The position numbers and the translations under genes were made by a program. Shown piece by piece: positions 8,250-15,745 of a stretch of DNA of 64,000 nucleotides (within the stretch, counting starts at the first letter, position 1; each line of letters begins with the position of its first letter). The notes under the pieces were generated by a model. The model had not been told where the DNA came from. It searched no databases and saw nothing but the letters and a program-made list of their open reading frames with translations. The stretch comes from Lachnospiraceae bacterium UBA3692. GTDB lineage: Bacteria; Bacillota; Clostridia; Lachnospirales; Lachnospiraceae. The stretch lies in contig DFIR01000023.1 in the NCBI GenBank assembly GCA_002372815.1, positions 24,053 through 88,052 on the forward strand, given 5' to 3'.

Positions 8250-8432
8250 TCAGTCTTCAACCTTGATGATCTCGCGCTTGTTGTAATTGCCGCAGCTCTT
8301 GCAGACGCGGTGGGGCATCGTCAGGGCGCCGCACTTGCTGCACTTGACCAGCGTCGGAGCGCTCATCTTCCAGTTCGCTCTCCGCATATCTCTGTGGCTT
8401 TTAGAAGATTTATTCTTAGGGCAGATAGACAT
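8250..8432 (-). CDS. rpmF: 50S ribosomal protein L32
   Basis: A 60-residue basic protein of the large ribosomal subunit. It shows the usual SKSHRDMRRA N-terminal segment and a four-cysteine zinc ribbon (CSKCG and CKSCG). The start has an AAGGAGGTG site. It is preceded by a near-consensus promoter (8470-8498) and followed by a terminator, so it is probably a single-gene transcript. The plsX partner often found next to rpmF is not here. Confidence 0.97.
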   Translation of the reverse strand: MSICPKNKSSKSHRDMRRANWKMSAPTLVKCSKCGALTMPHRVCKSCGNYNKREIIKVED

Positions 8433-8469
8433 CTTTACACCTCCTTACTTCATTAGTCATGCAAATGAC

Positions 8470-8498
8470 ATTTTACTGAGTTCGCATGGGTTTGTCAA
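8470..8498 (-). promoter_or_regulatory. rpmF promoter
   Basis: TTGACA (8493-8498, minus strand) and TAAAAT (8470-8475) are separated by exactly 17 bases, close to the vegetative sigma consensus and fitting a highly expressed ribosomal protein gene. Confidence 0.8.
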
Positions 8499-8520
8499 CT
8501 TCTTTTTTGTCCATGTAAGA

Positions 8521-8539
8521 ATAACCTGATTTGGGTTAT
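8521..8539. promoter_or_regulatory. Inverted repeat between rpmF and the HTH gene, possible operator
   Basis: ATAACC (8521-8526) and GGTTAT (8534-8539) form an inverted pair with a 7-base centre, about 75 bases before the XRE-family gene. A dyad in this place is a natural candidate for autoregulation by that HTH protein. This is inference from position only. Confidence 0.4.
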
Positions 8540-8614
8540 ATTCTCCTTTTCCGGACTGTCTTCGATAGAATCTAACCGAATTCGTGTTAACAGTCGGCTT
8601 GTGAGGGACAGACA

Positions 8615-9022
8615 ATGTCACTGCATCAGAAAGTAAGGGACCTGCGCGAGGACCACGACCTCACGCAGAAAGATATCGCCCGCATGCTGGGAATGTCGCA
8701 GACCGGGTACAGCAAGTATGAAACCGGAACCTGCGACTACTCCACCGGCGTGCTCGTCCGGCTCGCGTTCTTCTACGGCACCAGCATCGATTACCTTCTC
8801 GGCCTCACCGGGGAGAAGGATCCACATACGATCAGTCCGGAGGCCGAGAAGATCTACGGCACCTACCGGGAGAAGCTGGAGGAAATGATCCTCCGCAGAC
8901 AGAAGGAGAAGGAGGAGCGCAAGAAGGCCAGCCGGAAGAAGGCTGCGAAAAAACCTGCCGCCGCGAAGAAAGCTGCCGCTTTGAAGAAAGCAGACGCCAG
9001 CGGGAAAACGGATCAGAACTGA
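8615..9022 (+). CDS. XRE-family HTH regulator with a histone-H1-like Lys/Ala tail
   Basis: A 135-residue protein. Residues 1-65 form a Cro/C1-type helix-turn-helix (LTQKDIARMLGMSQTGYSKYE, then the GTSIDYLLGLT end typical of the family). A charged helix follows (REKLEEMILRRQKEKEERKK), then about 35 residues of Lys/Ala-rich sequence (KKAAKKPAAAKKAAALKK), like the nonspecific DNA-binding tails of H1-like proteins. It is divergent from rpmF, monocistronic and followed by a hairpin terminator. The HTH identity is clear; the role of the tail (nucleoid compaction or nonspecific affinity) is inferred. Confidence 0.88.
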   Translation: MSLHQKVRDLREDHDLTQKDIARMLGMSQTGYSKYETGTCDYSTGVLVRLAFFYGTSIDYLLGLTGEKDPHTISPEAEKIYGTYREKLEEMILRRQKEKEERKKASRKKAAKKPAAAKKAAALKKADASGKTDQN

Positions 9023-9040
9023 GAAGAAGAACCCAAAAAG

Positions 9041-9070
9041 GGAGCTGCCGCATCTGCATGCGGCAGCTCC
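9041..9070. terminator. Bidirectional terminator between the HTH gene and ackA
   Basis: A perfect 13-bp stem (9041-9053 with 9058-9070) with a CTGC loop is T-rich on the plus side (TCTTCTT) and has a T5 run on the minus side, so it can end both convergent genes. Confidence 0.8.
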
Positions 9071-9106
9071 TCTTCTTATATATGCAAGCTGATATGCGGG
9101 ATCTTC

Positions 9107-10309
9107 TTACTTGCAGAGCGCGAAGGTCTCTCTTGCGATGGCGAGCTCCTCGTTGGTCGGGATCACGTAGACGGCGACCTTGCTGTCAGGAGTGGAGATG
9201 CGGATGTCCTTACCGCGGGTCGCGTTGGCGGCCTCATCCACGTCGATGCCGAGGTAGCCGAAGTAGGCGAGCACCTTCTCACGGACGAAGGGGCTGTTCT
9301 CGCCGATGCCGGCGGTGAAGGCGATGACGTCCACGCCGTTCATGGCTGCGGCGTAGGCGCCGACATACTTCGCGACGTTGTAGCAGAAAGCGTCGACGGC
9401 CAGCTGGGCCTTCTTGTTGCCCTTCTTGTAGCCGTCCTCCAGATCACGGAAATCGGAGCTCAGCTCACCGGACAGCGCGTACACGCCGGACTTCTTGTTG
9501 AGGATGTTCACGACCTCGGAAGTGGTCAGGTTCTCCTTGTTGGCGATGAACTCGATGATGGCGGGATCCAGGTCGCCGCTGCGGGTGCCCATGATCAGGC
9601 CTTCCAGAGGGGTCAGGCCCATGGAGGTGTCCACGCACTTGCCGTGGTTGACGGCGGAGATGCTGGCGCCATTGCCGAGGTGGCAGACAATGGTCTTCAG
9701 GCTGTCATAGGGCTTGCCGACCACTTCCGCGACCTTCTTGGACACGAAGGAGTGGCTCGTGCCGTGGAAGCCGTAGCGGCGGACACGGTACTTCTCATAG
9801 TACTTCAGCGGAAGCGCATACATATATGCCTTCTCGGGCATCGTCTGATGGAACGCTGTGTCGAAGACAGCGACCATGGGCGTGCCGGGCATCAGGGCCT
9901 GGCAGGCGGCGACGCCGATCAGGTTCGCGGGGTTGTGCAGAGGCGCGAGGTCGGAGCACTCCTTGATCGCCTCGATGACTTCGTCGTTGATGATCACGGA
10001 GGAGGTGAACTTCTCGCCGCCGTGGACGATCCGGTGGCCCACCGCGCCGATCTCGTCGAGAGACTTCACGACGCCATTCTCGGGATCGCTGATGGACTGC
10101 AGGACGAGGCTGACCGCCTGCTTGTGATCCGGCAGAGGCGTGATGGTCTCGATCTTGCCGGTGCCCTTCACGACGTTCTCATAGGTGATGCCGGAGCCGG
10201 CACCGCCGATTCTTTCGCAAAGGCCCTTTGCGAGAAGCTTCTCGGTGGAAGCATCGATCACCTGGAACTTCAGGGAGGAACTGCCGCAGTTGATGACTAA
10301 AATATTCAT
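9107..10309 (-). CDS. ackA: Acetate kinase
   Basis: AckA interconverts acetyl phosphate plus ADP and acetate plus ATP, the last step of acetate fermentation. The 400-residue product has the ASKHA start (MNILVINCGSSSLKF), GAVGHRIVHGG, the YGFHGTSH motif and the CHLGNGAS loop. AAGGAGATC precedes the ATG. Its usual partner pta is not next to it here. It has its own promoter (10348-10376), with tmcAL divergent on the other side. Confidence 0.97.
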   Translation of the reverse strand: MNILVINCGSSSLKFQVIDASTEKLLAKGLCERIGGAGSGITYENVVKGTGKIETITPLPDHKQAVSLVLQSISDPENGVVKSLDEIGAVGHRIVHGGEKFTSSVIINDEVIEAIKECSDLAPLHNPANLIGVAACQALMPGTPMVAVFDTAFHQTMPEKAYMYALPLKYYEKYRVRRYGFHGTSHSFVSKKVAEVVGKPYDSLKTIVCHLGNGASISAVNHGKCVDTSMGLTPLEGLIMGTRSGDLDPAIIEFIANKENLTTSEVVNILNKKSGVYALSGELSSDFRDLEDGYKKGNKKAQLAVDAFCYNVAKYVGAYAAAMNGVDVIAFTAGIGENSPFVREKVLAYFGYLGIDVDEAANATRGKDIRISTPDSKVAVYVIPTNEELAIARETFALCK

Positions 10310-10347
10310 TTTACGATCTCCTTTATAGAAAGTATCAGACTGGTTCT

Positions 10348-10376
10348 ATTATACACACTTCGGGTGGACCTAACAA
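10348..10376 (-). promoter_or_regulatory. ackA promoter
   Basis: TTGTTA (10371-10376, minus strand), 17 bases, then TATAAT (10348-10353), about 38 bases before the ackA start codon. Confidence 0.7.
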
Positions 10377-10473
10377 GGAAGGCGGGGGCGTTTCCGGAGT
10401 ATCTTTTCCCGAACAATCTGGTATACTGGAGGCTGCAGCGGAACTACAGGAAGGCAGGCAGAAGGAGTCGCAG

Positions 10474-11646
10474 ATGCGTACAGCAGGGATTATCGCGGAG
10501 TGCAACCCGTTCCACAGCGGACATGCATATCTTCTGGAGGAAGCGCGCCGGCGCACCGGCGCCGACTATCTCGTCGTCGCCATGAGCGGGGACTTCGTAC
10601 AGCGCGGTGCCCCCGCCATTCTGGACAAGCGCGCGCGGGCCCGCCGCATCCTGGAGGCCGGTGCAGACCTGGTGCTGGAGCTGCCGCTGTACATCGCCTG
10701 CGGCTCCGCCGGATACTTCGCGGAGGGAGGCGTGCGCCTTCTGGACAGCCTGGGCGTGGTCACGGACCTGTGCTTCGGCTCGGAGAGCGGAGACGCGGAC
10801 GCCCTGTCGGATCTCGCCTCGCAGCTCGCATCCCTGGAGCAGGATGCTTCTTACAGACAGCATCTGCAGTCCCTCCTGCGGCAGGGACGTTCCTATCCCG
10901 CCGCCGCGGCGCAGGCTGCGCAGGCATACGGCCTGCAGCTGCCGGAATGCGCGCCGAACGACCTCCTCGCACTCTCCTACTGCCGCACGCTCTGCGAAAC
11001 GGGCAGTTCTGTCCGGCCTCTGGCCATCCCCCGGATCAGCACAGAAGGCGCCACCGCGCTCCGGAAGCAGATGCTCGCGGCCCCGGCACAGGCGGGCAGC
11101 CTCCTGTGGGAGGAGGACCTCTCGGAGGCGTTGCTGCATGCGCTTTCTTTCTCCCCCTGTCCGCTCTCCGATTACCTGGATGTCTCGGAGGACCTCGCCG
11201 CCCGCATAGAGGCGCTGCTGCCCTCCTATACCGGCTTCACGCAGTTCTGCGGCCTTCTGAAGAACCGCAGCCTCACCTACACGCGGGTCTCCCGCGCCCT
11301 CCTGCACATCCTGCTGGATCTGCGGACACAAGACGTGCAGTGCTTCCGGGAACACGGCCTCATCGGCTGGCTCCGGCCCCTCGGATTCCGCCGCTCCGCC
11401 GCGCCGCTCCTGAAAGCGATCCGCTCCGGATGCGGGCTTCCGTTGCTCACAAAGCCCGCATCCGGAGCGGCAATGCTCGCGGAGCCTTTTGACAGGATGC
11501 TGCAGCAGGACCTGCGCGCCTCCGAATTCGCGTCGCACCTGCGGCAGATGAAGCGGATGAAGGGCATGGCAGCCGGCGAAGCCTCCGGGATCTCTCCGGA
11601 AGAACGTCCGATCTGCGAACTGTCGCAGCCGCTCATCCTGCTTTGA
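10474..11646 (+). CDS. tmcAL: tRNA(Met) cytidine acetate ligase
   Basis: TmcAL (formerly YlbM) uses ATP and acetate to acetylate C34 of elongator tRNA-Met, which keeps AUG decoding accurate. The 390-residue protein starts AGIIAECNPFHSGHAYLL, with the HxGH nucleotidyltransferase motif, followed by MSGDFVQRG and the LELPLYIACGSAGYFAEGG stretch typical of the family. AAGGAG precedes the ATG. It is divergent from acetate kinase, whose product or substrate is the acetate this enzyme uses; any functional link is speculative. Confidence 0.93.
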   Translation: MRTAGIIAECNPFHSGHAYLLEEARRRTGADYLVVAMSGDFVQRGAPAILDKRARARRILEAGADLVLELPLYIACGSAGYFAEGGVRLLDSLGVVTDLCFGSESGDADALSDLASQLASLEQDASYRQHLQSLLRQGRSYPAAAAQAAQAYGLQLPECAPNDLLALSYCRTLCETGSSVRPLAIPRISTEGATALRKQMLAAPAQAGSLLWEEDLSEALLHALSFSPCPLSDYLDVSEDLAARIEALLPSYTGFTQFCGLLKNRSLTYTRVSRALLHILLDLRTQDVQCFREHGLIGWLRPLGFRRSAAPLLKAIRSGCGLPLLTKPASGAAMLAEPFDRMLQQDLRASEFASHLRQMKRMKGMAAGEASGISPEERPICELSQPLILL

Positions 11647-11654
11647 AAAGATAA

Positions 11655-12557
11655 TCAGAAGGTCTCGAGGAGCGCCTCCACTTCCGGCCGGGTCGCCAGA
11701 TCCGTCGAGAACGCGCTCGCGCTGCCGGTGGCCAGTCCCATGCGGAAGGCTTTGGAATAATCGCCGGTCTCCAAATATCCTGCGACAAAACCGGCGACCA
11801 TAGAATCCCCTGCGCCGACCGAATTGACGAGTGTCCCCTTCGGGGCGGGGCTCCGGAAGACCTCTCCCTGCGCAGAGATGAACACCGCGCCTTCGCCCGC
11901 CATGGAGATCAGGACGTTTTCGGCGCCCTGCTCCTGTAATTTTCTCGCATACGGGATGACCTCTTCCTGCGTGCGAAGCGTCACGCCGAAGATCTCCCCG
12001 AGCTCATGGTTGTTGGGCTTGATCAGGAAGGGGTGGTACTTCAGGACGCGCGTGAGCAGGTCCCGCGTCGCGTCGACGGCGATGCGGATCCCCCGGCCCT
12101 GCAGGTGCTCCATGATGCGCTCGTACATATCCTGCGGGAGCGTGTTCGGGACGCTGCCGGAGATGATCAGCAGGTCGCCCTCCCTGAGCGCGTCGAGCTT
12201 CTCAAAGAGCTTCGCGACATCTTCTGCGGTGATGAGCGGCCCCTGGCCGTTGATCTCCGTCTCCTCATCGGACCGCATCTTCACGTTGATGCGGGAGAAT
12301 CCCTCCTTCACGCGGATGAAATCCGTTCCGCATCCGAACCCCTTCATCAGGTCCTCGATATCCTCCCCCGTAAACCCTGCGACAAAGCCGAGCGCCGTAC
12401 TGTCATGCCCGAGGTTGGACAGCACGATGGACACGTTGATGCCCTTGCCGCCGGGCAGGATCTGCTCGTAGTTGGTGCGGTTGATCTGCCCCGCACGGAA
12501 GTCCGCGACGCGGATGATGTAGTCCAGCGAAGGATTGAAAGTTACCGTATAGATCAT
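11655..12557 (-). CDS. fruK: 1-phosphofructokinase-like PfkB kinase
   Basis: A 300-residue PfkB-family kinase, best matching FruK, which phosphorylates fructose 1-phosphate to fructose 1,6-bisphosphate; tagatose-6-phosphate kinase is the alternative. Features are the N-terminal TFNPSLDYI, LPGGKGINVS, the KPNNHELGE segment and the catalytic-base motif NSVGAGDSMVAGF near residue 250. No fructose PTS or FruR-type regulator lies beside it, which is unusual for fruK. It converges with tmcAL, with eight bases between the stops. Confidence 0.85.
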   Translation of the reverse strand: MIYTVTFNPSLDYIIRVADFRAGQINRTNYEQILPGGKGINVSIVLSNLGHDSTALGFVAGFTGEDIEDLMKGFGCGTDFIRVKEGFSRINVKMRSDEETEINGQGPLITAEDVAKLFEKLDALREGDLLIISGSVPNTLPQDMYERIMEHLQGRGIRIAVDATRDLLTRVLKYHPFLIKPNNHELGEIFGVTLRTQEEVIPYARKLQEQGAENVLISMAGEGAVFISAQGEVFRSPAPKGTLVNSVGAGDSMVAGFVAGYLETGDYSKAFRMGLATGSASAFSTDLATRPEVEALLETF

Positions 12558-12615
12558 TGCTACCCCTTTCTGTACGGATGTCCCGTTCCCGTCAGTATCC
12601 TCACGGCAGTGTCAC

Positions 12616-12846
12616 TCAATACTCTGTCCGCGGCCTCTCCGTGATCCCGCAGCGCTTCATGAAGATCCGTACATCCTCCTCAGAGCGTATCAGCATGAGA
12701 TCCGTGTAGTGCCCGTTCTCGCGGTCCTTCAGGCCCGCCGTCGTCTCGCCGGTGCAGATGCTCTTGCGCATCACCGGCTCCTGTTTCCCGGGATCGTATT
12801 CGATCCGCAGTCCTTCCGCCCGCTTCCGCAATCTCTCCCAGAACAT
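12616..12846 (-). CDS. Small conserved-looking protein of unknown function
   Basis: A 76-residue soluble, charged protein with no signal peptide or membrane segment. The centre (RKSICTGETTAGLKDRENGHYTD, shown here only in part as CTGETTAGLKD) looks like a folded small domain. The ATG at 12844-12846 has AGGAG nine bases upstream and codon use matches the neighbours, which supports a real gene. It lies between the FruK-like kinase and the HAD phosphatase on the same strand. I do not recognise the family. Confidence 0.6.
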   Translation of the reverse strand: MFWERLRKRAEGLRIEYDPGKQEPVMRKSICTGETTAGLKDRENGHYTDLMLIRSEEDVRIFMKRCGITERPRTEY

Positions 12847-12916
12847 GCGATAGTCTCCTCTCTCCGCCCTGCACGTTCAGCCAGCCCTGTCAGTGCTGCG
12901 ATCGTCCGTGCTTCGT

Positions 12917-13810
12917 TCAGATCATCCCTGTCAGCGCCTCGATCGCCCGTGCAGCGCCGTCCTCCTCATTGCTTCCGGCCGTGTAGTCCGCGTCCCGGAA
13001 CAATGCCGGATCCGCCCCTTGCATCACGACCGCTGTCCCTGCTGCGCTGAGCAGCCCGCGGTCGTTGTCGCCGTCCCCGATCGCGAGGGTTCCGGATACA
13101 GGCACCTTCAGCAGCCTGGCCAGTTCCAGAAAAGCGGCGCCCTTGTCCGCCTCAGCGCTGACGATCTCCAGATCCGTCGCCAGGGAGCGGATGACCCGCG
13201 TGTGCGGATCCTCCGAAAGCTTTGCAGCCAGCGCGCCGCCCAGGCCGGCATCCGGAAGCATCACGGAGATGTTCTCATAGCCCCGCTCCTGCTCCCGGAG
13301 GAACGCGTCGAGGTCCTCCACGATCGTGCGGCTCATGCGCAGGTAGTCCGCGACCGGTGTCCCCTCGAAGCGCCGCATGAGAAGAGACTCCGCTTTCGGT
13401 CCGTGATACCCCCGCCCTCCGGAGAAAACTTCCAGAATCGTCCCCTCCCTCACCTCCGGAGGCAGAAAGGACCTGCAGGTATCGATCACCCGCTCCGTGC
13501 GTTCCCGCGTCATTTCCCTGCTGTACAGGAGGGTCGCCCGCAGTCTGGCTGCCCCTCCGCTTCCGTCTCTCTCCAGTCCGTCAAGCACGTACATGTGGGC
13601 GCCGTTGGACGTGACCGCGTATCGGATGCATCCCTCCTCGATCAGCGGATGGAGTGCCGGCGGCAGCCCTTCAAGCGGCCGTCCCGTCACGGGAACGAAC
13701 CAGCCGCCCGACGCGGCGAATCTCCGCACCACATCCTCCGAATACCTGGAGATGCTCTTGTCATTCCTCAGAAATGTACCGTCCAGATCGGCACCGATCA
13801 GTCTTATCAA
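12917..13810 (-). CDS. Cof-type HAD-superfamily hydrolase
   Basis: A 297-residue HAD phosphatase of the Cof/YidA class, which dephosphorylates sugar phosphates, flavins or PLP. Motif I is GADLDGTFL at residues 6-14 with the nucleophile Asp, motif II is PVTGRPLEG, and motif IV is AIGDGDNDRGLL near residue 232; a C2-type cap lies between. The start codon appears to be TTG at 13808-13810, six bases after GGGAG; no better ATG is near. The substrate cannot be told from sequence. Confidence 0.85.
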   Translation of the reverse strand: MIRLIGADLDGTFLRNDKSISRYSEDVVRRFAASGGWFVPVTGRPLEGLPPALHPLIEEGCIRYAVTSNGAHMYVLDGLERDGSGGAARLRATLLYSREMTRERTERVIDTCRSFLPPEVREGTILEVFSGGRGYHGPKAESLLMRRFEGTPVADYLRMSRTIVEDLDAFLREQERGYENISVMLPDAGLGGALAAKLSEDPHTRVIRSLATDLEIVSAEADKGAAFLELARLLKVPVSGTLAIGDGDNDRGLLSAAGTAVVMQGADPALFRDADYTAGSNEEDGAARAIEALTGMI

Positions 13811-13913
13811 ATCTCTCTCCCGCCTCCGTCGATTTTACAAAATCATTATAACACGAGTGCCCCGGTGGTGGTAAACTGATATAGACACTATCGACCGAAA
13901 GGAATACTGCTGC

Positions 13914-15068
13914 ATGAGTGAATTTGTTTTTCCCCGGATTCGGGAAGTGCTGCGCACCCACCTGAAGTGGTCGCAGCGGAATCTGAAACCATATACGGAC
14001 GAAATGCGGATCATCTTCGACGAGAACGGGATCCGCGCCCGCATCCTGTCACAGATCCAGGGCCCGTTCATGACCCGGATCGAAGTCGTGCCGGCGGACG
14101 CCCGCAGCGCGAGCACGATCCTGCAGCTGGCCCCTACCTTCCGCATGGTCTTCCGGCGCAGCGACATGCAGATCTTCCGCAGGGACGGGCACATCTTCTT
14201 CGACGTTCCCTGGCAGAACGACCAGGTCTACCTCGGCGACAACCTGCACTGCGCGGAGTTCCTGGAATGCCGCGGCATCCCGGTGGCGGCCGGCATGGAC
14301 CTGTACCGCCAGCCTTATATCAATGATCTCGCGGGCTGCCCCCACCTCCTCACCGGAGGAAGCGGCAACAGCGCGCGCGCAGACCTCCTGCACGGCATCA
14401 TCCTGAGCACGCTTCTCTCCTGCCAGCCGGACGACATCGAACTCTACCTCCTGGGCGGGCGCAGCCCCGATCTCAGCCGCTACCGCCGTCTGCCCTACTG
14501 CCACGTCGAGAACGATCCCGGCACCGGCCTAGCCCTTCTGGACGAACTGTGCCTTGAGATGGATAAGCGCCGCCGGCAGATCACCGTCAGCGGCTGCACC
14601 GACATCTACGATTACTGCGAACATGTCGAGAACGTCAAGCATCTGCTCGTCATGATCACCGAACTCGAGGACCTCATGGACGAAGGCCGCCGCACCTGCG
14701 AAAACGCCCTGCGCCGCCTCGCCCGTGACGCCGGCCCCTGCGGGATCCATCTCGTCCTCTCCTCGGAGCGCCCCGTGATCTTCCGCTCCCTGGCGGACGA
14801 ATTCCCCGCCCGCATGTGCCTCAAGGTCGACAACACCGCGGACTCTCTTGTCATGCTCGACCGCCGCGGCGCCGAGAAGCTCGGCAAAGGCCTCCTCTAC
14901 TACCGCGAGAACGACACCGCCGAGCCGGTCCTCCTCCAGTGCGGCTCCGTCACCCAGCAGGAGATCCGCCGCGTCGTCTCCGCCCTCGCCTCCAACTTCC
15001 CGGAGGAAGACCTCCTGCCGGACGACGCAGGCTTCTGGGACAAGTTGTTTGCGAGAGTGCACAGCTGA
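13914..15068 (+). CDS. FtsK/SpoIIIE-like protein with degenerate ATPase motifs
   Basis: A 384-residue soluble protein that follows the FtsK/SpoIIIE motor domain along its length: HLLTGGSGNS near the P-loop, RRRQITVSGCTDIYDY, GIHLVLSSERP, then ARMCLKVDNTADSLVMLDRRGAEKLGKGLLYY. The key residues have changed. The P-loop reads GSGNSARA (150-156), with Arg155 where the Walker A lysine should be and Ala for Ser/Thr; in Walker B (VMITELEDL) Thr249 replaces the metal-binding Asp, while Glu250 stays. It has no membrane segments and no C-terminal winged-helix domain. It probably cannot hydrolyse ATP and may bind DNA or partners. It is followed by a terminator and the structured repeat region. Confidence 0.8.
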   Translation: MSEFVFPRIREVLRTHLKWSQRNLKPYTDEMRIIFDENGIRARILSQIQGPFMTRIEVVPADARSASTILQLAPTFRMVFRRSDMQIFRRDGHIFFDVPWQNDQVYLGDNLHCAEFLECRGIPVAAGMDLYRQPYINDLAGCPHLLTGGSGNSARADLLHGIILSTLLSCQPDDIELYLLGGRSPDLSRYRRLPYCHVENDPGTGLALLDELCLEMDKRRRQITVSGCTDIYDYCEHVENVKHLLVMITELEDLMDEGRRTCENALRRLARDAGPCGIHLVLSSERPVIFRSLADEFPARMCLKVDNTADSLVMLDRRGAEKLGKGLLYYRENDTAEPVLLQCGSVTQQEIRRVVSALASNFPEEDLLPDDAGFWDKLFARVHS

Positions 15069-15086
15069 AGAAAAACAATCTATTCC

Positions 15087-15117
15087 CTGCCGTACCTTTT
15101 GGTGCGGCAGTTTTTTT
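15087..15117 (+). terminator. Intrinsic terminator of the FtsK-like gene
   Basis: A 10-bp stem with one G-T pair (15087-15096 with 15101-15110), a TTTT loop and seven T after it, 18 bases past the stop codon. Confidence 0.85.
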
Positions 15118-15141
15118 GCGGGGAACCGCAGTACAGAAAAG

Positions 15142-15206
15142 GGGGCGGCAGAGCCGCCGGGCTGGCGATTCATTTCGTGGGGCTTTCCTGCATTTTTTAC
15201 AGAAAC
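15142..15206 (+). repeat. Partial copy of the 5' arm of the palindromic element that follows
   Basis: These 65 bases nearly duplicate 15207-15271: both start GGGGCGGCAGAGCCGCCGGG and continue through CTTTCCTGCATTTTTTACAG with few changes. Only the 5' arm is present, so it cannot fold as the full element does. It looks like a tandem slip or the relic of a further element. Confidence 0.7.
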
Positions 15207-15438
15207 GGGGCGGCAGAGCCGCCGGGCTGGCGATCATTTCACGGAGCTTTCCTGCATTTTTTACAGTCCCCGGCAGAGGGACTGCTGCGAACTCGCCGGC
15301 TGTTCTGATGACCAGCCGGCTCAGACAACGCAGCATGCCTGCGGCAGGAGCTGCCGCAGGCACCCTCTGCCGGGCATCTGTAAAAAATATGGGACGCAAG
15401 CCGCTCATTCAAAGCCATCCCGGCGGCTCTGCCGTCCC
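15207..15438 (+). repeat. Palindromic structured element, copy L (three-way-junction fold)
   Basis: About 232 bases fold into nested stems. The base stem is a perfect 15 bp (15212-15226 with 15419-15433). The middle stem has two perfect parts: TTTTTTACAG with CTGTAAAAAA (15257-15266, 15378-15387) and CCCGGCAGAGGG with CCCTCTGCCGGG (15269-15280, 15363-15374). Inside are hairpin A (15295-15301 with 15314-15320) and hairpin B, a perfect 12 bp (15336-15347 with 15351-15362). The linker TCAGACAA between A and B and CCGCTCATTCAAAGCC (15401-15416) are shared with copy R. No coding is evident. Confidence 0.85.
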
Positions 15439-15475
15439 TTTCTGTCAGGTGCTTCCCTGGGGAACTTTGGCAGAA

Positions 15476-15710
15476 GCTTGTTTTCATGAGGATTATAAAC
15501 AACATCGCAAAGGTTCCAGCTGAGACCTTTGTCACCTGCTTGTTTTCAAGACATTTATAAACACCTCCGCAAAGGTTTCAGCCGAGACCTTTGTCACCTG
15601 CTTGTTTTCAAGTCATTTATAAACACCTCCGCAAAGGTTTCACCCCAGACCTTTGTCACCTGCTTGTTTTCAAGTCATTTATAAACACCTCCGCAAAGGT
15701 TTCCTCAGAA
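15476..15710. repeat. Second 62-bp tandem repeat array, about four units
   Basis: GCTTGTTTTCA recurs at 15476, 15538, 15600 and 15662, exactly 62 bases apart; the last unit diverges after about 47 bases. Each unit carries a hairpin core (CAAAGGTTTC-AGCC-GAGACCTTTG in the second), and the final unit ends in a longer hairpin whose outer arms are AACACCT and AGGTGTT. The sequence differs from the 5.4-kb array, but the period is the same and the GGTYTC-GCC-GAGACC core matches the terminator that precedes that array. Confidence 0.9.
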
Positions 15711-15745
15711 ACCGCAGCGAAGGTGTTCATACAGGCCAGCAGGAT

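Noticed and set aside
14049..15173. Minus-strand frames opposite the FtsK-like gene
   Set aside because: No ribosome sites and shadow-type composition; the plus strand has a continuous FtsK-like protein with a terminator.
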